NCBI GenBank assembly: GCA_018524725.1
Contig: JAEUWP010000496.1
Location: 1 to 41,615, forward strand
Reading direction: 5' to 3'
DNA from: Podaxis mareebaensis
Lineage: Eukaryota; Basidiomycota; Agaricomycetes; Agaricales; Agaricaceae
Length of the DNA stretch: 41,615 bases
Shown piece by piece: positions 35,301-41,615 of the stretch. A program made the translations under genes and the position numbers. A model generated the notes under the pieces. That model searched no databases and was not told where the DNA came from. It saw only the letters and a list, made by a program, of their open reading frames with translations. Within the stretch, counting starts at the first letter, position 1. Each line of letters opens with the position of its first letter.

Positions 35301-35409
35301 TCAAGACAACCTGCGGAAGCTGACAGTGCTGACTTCAGACAAGTGGTCGAAACCTCTGGATGAATCCAAGATTGTTAGTGATCCCTTCTTACTTCCTAGT
35401 GTGCTGTAA
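29394..35409 (+). CDS. FAB1: Fab1/PIKfyve-type phosphatidylinositol-3-phosphate 5-kinase lacking FYVE
   Basis: The enzyme converts PI3P to PI(3,5)P2 on endosome and vacuole membranes. ATG 29394 starts a 221-codon exon with a coiled helical N-terminus. An intron (about 30058-30113) leads to RIVGGTFSFKGVDTLSQHQ, matching the last part of the Fab1 TCP-1-like domain. The Fab1-specific Cys-rich region follows (WLTYRYFSP, PCATPGCTFK, HGGFRI, about 31130-31290), then FSYAKFLELL after an intron, and SIIAFTL/SSPDYHREL across intron 33020-33077. The PIP-kinase domain is complete: GGKSRSNFWKT, FIIKTL (ATP Lys), MENLFY, FDLKGIQGRK, LFDNEW, NIMDYSLLLG and a C-terminal PAEYQERF. TAA is at 35407-35409. Length is roughly 1,800 residues. 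No FYVE finger or first half of the TCP-1 domain is seen, so it is shorter than usual Fab1. Confidence 0.85.
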
Positions 35410-35750
35410 AGGTGGGAATTCTGGTCGTTAGCGTTTACACCGTCGGTTTCTTTTGTTTTCCCATTTTTAAGCACAGGCAAGAACACTCACAAAAAGGGCT
35501 TAATTTGTATTCTTATTCCTGTTATGCATTATTAAATGAATACGGGTAACGAGAGTTTACAATGCGCGTATCGCCAATCCGTAGATTAAGTCCACGCGAC
35601 CAACGCGGGTCGTTCCTTGCTTGCTTCCCATATCTCCTGTCTGAGCTGGCCTTCGTTTTCTTTACCCACTTCGGAAGATTCCATACATAAGTATACTCGG
35701 TGGATGTTGACATCCCACTACCCTTCACTGGAGCAGGATATCTGACCTTG
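35410..35750. other. Convergent intergenic region, no gene seen
   Basis: It lies between the 3' ends of the kinase and the seven-TM gene. No separate gene is recognisable. It should contain both terminators; no clear poly(A) signal stands out. Confidence 0.4.
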
Positions 35751-36998
35751 TTAGGCTGCGACCGTCTGCAAGTGTGATGGATTCGTCGTGCTCGGATCCT
35801 GGCCATGAGGGCGATTGGTGGGCAGGTAAGACTCGTTCTGAGTCCTTCTGGATATTGGCGGTGTAGATCTATGCGAGGTGGCATCCCTAGCAAAGTTGAT
35901 GCCGGATCCAATGATGACCGTGGAGGACTGGTGATCGTGGTCGCGAGCCTTTAAGTTGCGGAATACACGACAAGCCATGGATGCGGTTAACACAGACGAC
36001 GCGAGCGTGAGCATCGGACGGTAAACGACCGGGACAGAAGGGGTGTATAAAATGACTGCGGAAATGATGGTCATTCCGAAGACGATGCTATGTCATCATG
36101 TTCGTTTAGCTCGACGTTTTTATGTTACAACTGAATTCGCGACTTACAAGTAATACTGCTGGCCACCCCGAAGTAATGCTCGGGACAGGGAAGGGAGTGC
36201 CTTTCCGGTGATAAACGTACTCCAGTCGGCGTTGGGGTCGAATGCACTGCGAGATGACACGAGCTTGTAGGCGATTGCAAAGAAGACGAGAGTGTCGAAG
36301 ATTGCAGGAAGCAGTTCATTCACTGCTACGTAGCCCTTGATCTCATAGACCACACAGTACCCCGTGCCTTTAATGCGCTCTGCGTGGATACCAAAGACCA
36401 CGGTGATGCTGTTGGCAGTAATTGCAAACCATAGGAAACAGAAGATCCATTGGACTACCCGGCTTTCAGCATAAACCGCTTGAAGTCTCCTGAGAAAGAG
36501 AAAGGAAGTGCATGCCATCGCGAGGAGACAGAGAATCCCCATTGCGACTTGCATTCCAGTGCAGTTTTCACTCGGGTGGGCTACAAGAGTGAGTTACTGA
36601 TCTAGTAGTAAGGGATGATAGACATAAACAGCGAACTTTTAACAATCACGATGAGGAGCGCATAGGTGACGGAAAACACTCTTGTAGCCAGCTAGCTATC
36701 AAAAAGACTGGAAGAATTTCAATGAGCTGTAACCCACCTAGAGAATATGAAGCACAAATTAACAATGCTGAAACCGCCAAATAAAATCTTGGTGTCCTCT
36801 GGGATGTAAACTAGGATGTCCCATATAGCAGCCTAGTTTGATCTCCATATTAATAGATCATGGTGGAAACGTCAAGAGGAGCCCACATACGCCAAGGACA
36901 GCCAAATGGATGTTTCTGGCGACTTCAAATTGGTTGGCCACAGCGGGCGGCAAGTGATTCAAGTAGACGTCAGGGTTGGGGAGGGAAATATTCGCCAT
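35751..36998 (-). CDS. Seven-TM membrane protein, basidiomycete-type family
   Basis: ATG 36998 gives MANISLPNPDVYLNHLPPAV, then a TM starting NIHLAVLG and, after a roughly 58-nt intron, AAIWDILVYIPEDTKILF. Further hydrophobic segments are NLCFIF, VFSVTYALLIVIVKSS, MQVAMGILCLLAMACTSFLFL, VVQWIFCFLWFAITANSITVVFG, NELLPAIFDTLVFFAIAYKLV and a last one around MTIISAVILY. This gives about seven TM helices and a hydrophilic Ser/Thr/Arg-rich C-tail. At least four short introns are needed. The build matches the large uncharacterised 7-TM families of Agaricomycetes (DUF6533/6534-like), with unknown ligand and role. The exact C-terminus (stop at 35751) is uncertain. Confidence 0.6.
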
Positions 36999-39883
36999 AG
37001 TGCTGCATAATACACCATGCTTCTGAGGCTTTTAACCATGTCTCTTGAGAAAATTCCATTGATGGCGACTGAAACGCCTGATTAGCAGTGAAAGGTTGAT
37101 CCATGCAAGCGTTAGAAAAAGTTCATGACAGGCTTCCTAGTACTGGCTTCGATGATTTCCATCACAACACAATCCTTTGATCATTAGTTTTGACTCGTGA
37201 AACCATCGTTGCTACTATTCCGGGGAACAAGAAGGCCGATCCTGATGCTAAAAATATCTTGGAGGCTGCAGCGGCAAGGCTGAGCAGGAGTCCCAGGGCT
37301 TTATGTGTTTCACTGGCATTGTGGACTAGGATATTTAAGGGATTGTGATACATACTTCTCATGCTAGGTATAAGAATGACGTGAGCAATGTAGTGACCCT
37401 AGCGACGGTCGAACGAAAGGCTCAGGTTGGTAAACTTTTCAGCTCTCAGAACCTAGTGACTATCATTCAACGTGCTCCACGAACCACTTGACTGACACTG
37501 ATGTGAACAGATCCGAATCAACTATTGGGTATCTATTCGTCTATACTTAAACAAAGTGCCAGGCGGAGTTCAAGTATATCCCCGAGTTTTCTGCTGATCT
37601 CAAACATCAGTCGTCGGAAACAACTGCAATTATACTCACTCTGCCTCACAACAATCTCTGGGTCCTGAAGATCGATATGTGCATCAATTTTGGTTATTTG
37701 ATGCCGCCTTCTCTTCTGGATATCCGTCCTGTTCATGGTACTTAGCAGACCCTGGAGGTCCTGATTACAAGTGCAGGGGCCTCGTAACCTTTTGTTGACG
37801 ATGAGACGCGTGGATTGAAGGGTTCTTCTGCCAGATCCAGAACTAGAAGTGACGCTAATAGGACAGGATGGACGGGATGTGGAGTCGAGTCCTTCAAATG
37901 GTACCCGCACGCAATGAAAAGAGGGGCTGACCAAAGATCCGGATCACTGTGCCTAAGTCCTTCTTCATTCAACCCTCCCAAACCGCTCTGATAACTAATA
38001 TTCGGACAGGCCGAAGAAGCGCCAATATTCGATGTCTCATAACGAACGACCACTGATCCTGGAATTGCGCGCTGCGTGAACAGTACTGAATTGCGGGCAG
38101 ACGGCACACCAAAGGAGAATTCGGTTTGGCCCAGAGATCTAGCGTCGGCTTAGGACGGATACCGACAGTGCGTTGTGCATGAACAAGTTGTCTGACGTCG
38201 GGCATTCAGGCGTGGAGTGACCCATATATGCAATCGTCAGGGCACTGTACAAGATTATCTTGAAAGCGATGCTAACCTGTCCCTCCTCGGCGCAGATCTT
38301 GCAGATAATAGCCCGGAGGGTGACGCTAGGATCCGAACTGGTGGACCAAATATGACATTTGCGGATAAGAATAGCAGGTGATAATATGTTGGGGGCTCGC
38401 TTGCGTGGGCACTAGACGTCCATGACGGTTACCGTGCAAAGTTAGAGACCCGTTGTACTCTGAGTGGATATCCACTCACCAGATGAGGCGCCCAACATTT
38501 TCTTCGCCCTTTCATTGTGACCTCCTAGCAAAACTTCAACCTCAACAGCCTTTTTTATGGCCGGTGGCCTCCAAACTAAAGCAACCGGACGTTCCAGAGC
38601 ACATTGAGAGTCTGTTGATTCAGCTCATGTAACTCGTCCAAGCGGCAAGGTGAACAAAAGGAAAAGGAAGGAAACATACTGGCGTGGAACAAGACCGATG
38701 GCGCGAGGATGGCATGGATATTCATGATTCGGATCGCGGGGAACCGCCCTTTGATCCGCGCTGAAGGAAAAGGGAGAAAAGATACCGTGGTAAGCGGTAG
38801 GCAAGACTCGGCTGACACACTGATTGTTGTCACAGAGAATGCATCGAGAACATGAGCGAGGCAGGGCAACTGTGAGCTGGGAGTTATGCGCTGTGGCGTG
38901 GTATCGAATCTCCGATTATACAAAAAGCTGGCTTACAAAAACGTTGCCGACAGTATCACTGGAGAAACACAACCATTCGCGTGGGTCTACAAAAGCCTCG
39001 CAAGCTCAGTGCGTCAAGTAAGGCAGCTTCAGCTTCGGGCTTTGGGAAACCGTATCGTTCATGGACAAGATGAGTTGCCGTTTCGATCCCCGTACCAGAG
39101 GAAACAGGAAGCTGAGCAGACATGAGACTGCAAACTGGGAATCAACACCAGGGTGCAGGGAGTGGAGAACGAAGCGTAACGCACCAAGCATGAGCAGAGG
39201 TTCGCAAAATGTCATGATTGGATAGGATATGCGTATGCTGAATGTGCGGTGGCGGAAACGTCCTGTTTCTCCGATATGAAGCACGCGACGGCGCTGAACG
39301 ACGGTTTCAGTGTATGTGGTGGAGGCAAAGGTTGCGGAGCCGTAACTAATCTATGAAAGTTCTTCACTGAAACCGGCAGCGTAAAGGATTGGAGGACTTT
39401 GCAAGAGAGTCAACACGCAATTCCTGTATTTGAAACAGATCCACTCACTAGATCGCCAACACTGGTAACGAGAGCTCTTCCCTCCCGCCTGAGGCCTGAG
39501 GTCTCGGCCTCAGTGGAACCCCTGCTATTCATCACTTAGTGATGTGGGGACGAAGGTTGGGGAACTTGATAAATATAATGGAACCCCTTCGTCCATGGGG
39601 CGGTCAGGGGATTTTCCTGGGATGCTCTCGAAAGATTTTAGATGAAATTCATTCGGGACGAGCAGTCATTTTATGTCCAGGTGTACACAGGTATGTATGC
39701 ATAGCGTACATAGCTAGCCTGAGGGGTGGATACGCGTTGGACCCGAGTCGGCTGGCCGGGGAGCTTGGAGTCACGGGCGATGCCCCATGGTACTCATACC
39801 GTGGGCAAACCAGGCTACCACTGAAAAATACCTGTGAGTTAGACCACCGTTGTGTAGACTCACGAGGACGTCGTTAACACCTT
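36999..39883. other. Long stretch without a confident gene
   Basis: Minus-strand frames at 37162-37362 (hydrophobic, LLLSLAAAASKIFLASG), 37533-38205 and 38576-38923, and a plus frame at 39539-39877, are open. None shows a recognisable domain or a consistent exon chain. The 37162-37362 frame could be a TM exon of a further membrane protein. CpG is normal here, so this is host-type DNA and not old repeat. Confidence 0.4.
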
Positions 39884-41538
39884 CCTTTCTCAGTAACCAC
39901 CACATTCGTCTCAGTGGCCAGGTTATTCGTAGCACAAGGAATACACATTTCAGTCCTAACTCATTATGAAAGATACCAAAGAGTCTAGTGGTCTCTTTGG
40001 AGGTCTCAAGAAAACCGCCAGCAGCATTCGTTCCGGCGTTGCTCGTCATCGGCGTTCAAGCGCCAGTATAGTGCCCAACCCCACTCTTCCCCGAGAGGCT
40101 TCAGTCCCTCTCTTCAACGATTTCCAGGTTTCTGAACACTTTCTCAAGAAACCCCCCTCACCCTCTCCTTCTATTGGAGCTAAACGATCTTACTCCACCG
40201 ACCACTCTCTCTCAAATCGACTTGAGAAGAGCATGAAACTAAGAGAAGACGACGACGCCGCGTCTGTCTCTTCAGCCGAAGAAGAAGAGGAGCAGTCCCA
40301 GGGCACCTCTACCCCCAAATCCATCACCCAATCCCTCGTGTTGAATCGTGCAGACATTGACCTTTCCCCTGAGATTGCCCCTTCTCAAAGGGTACTCTCC
40401 CCCACTCAAGCCATCGCTTCTTCTTATGGCTATATCCCTCCCACCCCCAATACAGCTTGGGACGAATCTCAACCCTCTGACCCCCTCCTGGCTCTCCCTA
40501 CCTTCACTCCCATTTCCCCTCCAGCCGACACTCAGCCTCAAGGTGAGAACCCTGCATCCCGCAGAACAGATTGGTCAGCAATCTGTTCCTCATTGTGTGA
40601 CATATTCAGTAACATCGATGTCACTGCTACGTCTGACCCCAAAGCGCTTGGTCTCATGACAGTGCTTCTTTCATACTCTTCCAGTTGGCTCTCCTCATGG
40701 GCTAACAACGGAGGAGACTTCTCCGCCTTTGAGGGAACATCATCCCTCACCCACTTAATACAAACCATCGCTCACTCTGAGCAACTCCGGAACAAATCTG
40801 TTCCCTTCAATAATCACACTGTGCGCCTTTATGACGCCATCTCTATGCAATTTCCCCCTTCACATACTCTCTCTCCCACCCCCACGCCCATGTCAACAGG
40901 ACACCGTCAAGAACGCCGGGCTGAAAAGGCACCGGCAGTATCCTCCCCAACCCCCAAAGGTGATACTACTGGGCAGTCCCAGAGTATCGCTTCCCTCTCT
41001 CTTTCTGATGCTATTGGGCAGTCCCAAAGCTCAGACTCGCAACTTGAAAGGGATACTGCTCGAGCAATCGCCCTCTCTCGTCTCCCTCCTGCTGACCTGA
41101 ATAAACCAGGTGAGTCCTCAACATCTATTGTTGATGCTGACATGCTCCCTCCCCCCCCTTCTCAACCCACCGTTCTTGCCACTCCTGGCCTTTCCAGCCA
41201 GGAAAAGGCTAACATCAACCCCAGTGGCTGGTCCACTGTTAACCGCCGATGAGCACCTCGTAAGACGGTAGCCGCTCCCACTCAGTGTAAGCCTATCGTG
41301 GCGCCTGCCTTCCCCCCCAAGGAACCCCTCCCTCTCCCTCTTCCTTCCCGCCCCTCTCCCCCCTCCTCTACCCCCCCTCCTGTCAACAAGGCAACCAAAC
41401 CTCAATTTAGGTCTGGCGCGCCTTCTCCCTCCACTCAGAAATCGTCATACTCTAAGGCAGCTTCACAAACCCCTCTCAAAATCGAGGAGTTGCAGAAATA
41501 CACAGCTCTTCAAAACCAATTCCCCTCAATGTCGCCGG
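39884..41538 (+). mobile_element. LINE B: 5' part of a second LINE A family copy
   Basis: Homology to LINE A begins at 39884 (873 in A) with CCTTTCTCAGTAAC. It continues through the 5' UTR and ORF1 up to GTCGCCGG at 41531-41538, where the two copies diverge abruptly. By eye the copies are clearly diverged. The element has the same orientation as LINE A, 39 kb apart. Confidence 0.88.
39966..41538 (+). pseudogene. LINE B ORF1, N-terminal part
   Basis: ATG 39966 aligns with ATG 955 of LINE A. The frame is open for 428 codons to TGA 41250-41252 and continues in the same frame to the element break. LINE A has CGG (Arg, in NRRRAP) at the stop position, so this is another Arg-to-stop change. At the two sites where LINE A has stops, this copy has CGA and CGG. 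The UIM-like DTARAIALSRLPPAD is conserved at the same residue number (363) as in LINE A, and the start of the CUE-like stretch (LQKYTALQNQFPSMSPV) is also kept. The RRM-like and zinc-knuckle parts are lost. Confidence 0.85.
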
Positions 41539-41615
41539 TGTTACGGCCTAAACTGTTTTCAGTCATGAAAGCGGTACTTAGATTATAATACAATCAAGTT
41601 TTACGGCTAGAATAA
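41539..41615 (+). mobile_element. Possible LTR start interrupting LINE B
   Basis: At 41539 LINE homology stops and TGTTACGGCC begins. The first six bases equal the start of the Gypsy LTR at 9495. The word TTACGGC recurs at about 41541 and 41602. An LTR element inserted into LINE B would explain this, but the window ends 77 bases later. Confidence 0.35.

Noticed and set aside
1..41615. CRISPR array, bacterial operon or prophage
   Set aside because: There are no regularly spaced repeats or prokaryotic gene layout; introns and retroelements show a fungal nuclear genome.

Overview
The window looks like an Agaricomycete-type (basidiomycete) fungal chromosome. The evidence is intron-dense genes with introns of about 45-60 nt, an AOX-type alcohol oxidase split into more than 20 exons, a Fab1/PIKfyve lipid kinase, a basidiomycete-style seven-TM protein, and a repeat load of LINEs with RNase H, a chromodomain Ty3/Gypsy element and a Ty1/Copia element. 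The species cannot be told from the sequence.

Layout. 1-872: a tRNA-like unit, then an antisense LINE fragment (LINE C). 873-7787: an almost complete LINE (LINE A) with ORF1, ORF2, 3' UTR and poly(A), broken by only three in-frame TGA codons. 7788-16355: old nested retroelements. These are a Gypsy chromovirus 3' half (integrase remnant, chromodomain, an unexplained extra ORF, LTR), then a Copia element (integrase, RT, RNase H, 3' LTR) split by a 1435-bp TG...CA insertion. That insertion is itself split by a 69-bp LINE 3' end. By eye this whole 8.6 kb contains one CpG. 16.4-39.9 kb: a host gene island. On the minus strand lie two related multi-module genes of unknown function (about 16.9-19.8 and 21.4-23.7 kb) and an alcohol oxidase (24.8-28.1 kb). 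On the plus strand, divergent from the oxidase, lies a FYVE-less Fab1-type PI3P 5-kinase (29.4-35.4 kb), followed by a seven-TM protein on the minus strand (35.8-37.0 kb). 39.9-41.5 kb: the 5' part of a second copy of the LINE A family, cut at 41539 by a sequence starting like an LTR.

How it fits together. The host genes show no operon-like logic. The oxidase and lipid kinase share a 1.27-kb divergent intergenic region, and the two module genes are tandem paralogues. The repeats record a history: old elements that have lost nearly all CpG, and younger LINE copies that keep most CpG but are already broken at arginine CGN codons turned into TGA. This is the pattern expected from CpG methylation and deamination, or a RIP-like process. 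The best candidates for undescribed biology are the module gene family with its conserved intron positions, the TG...CA element whose antisense ORF starts four bases inside its terminus, the extra ORF between chromodomain and 3' LTR, and the ubiquitin-binding-like motifs in LINE ORF1.
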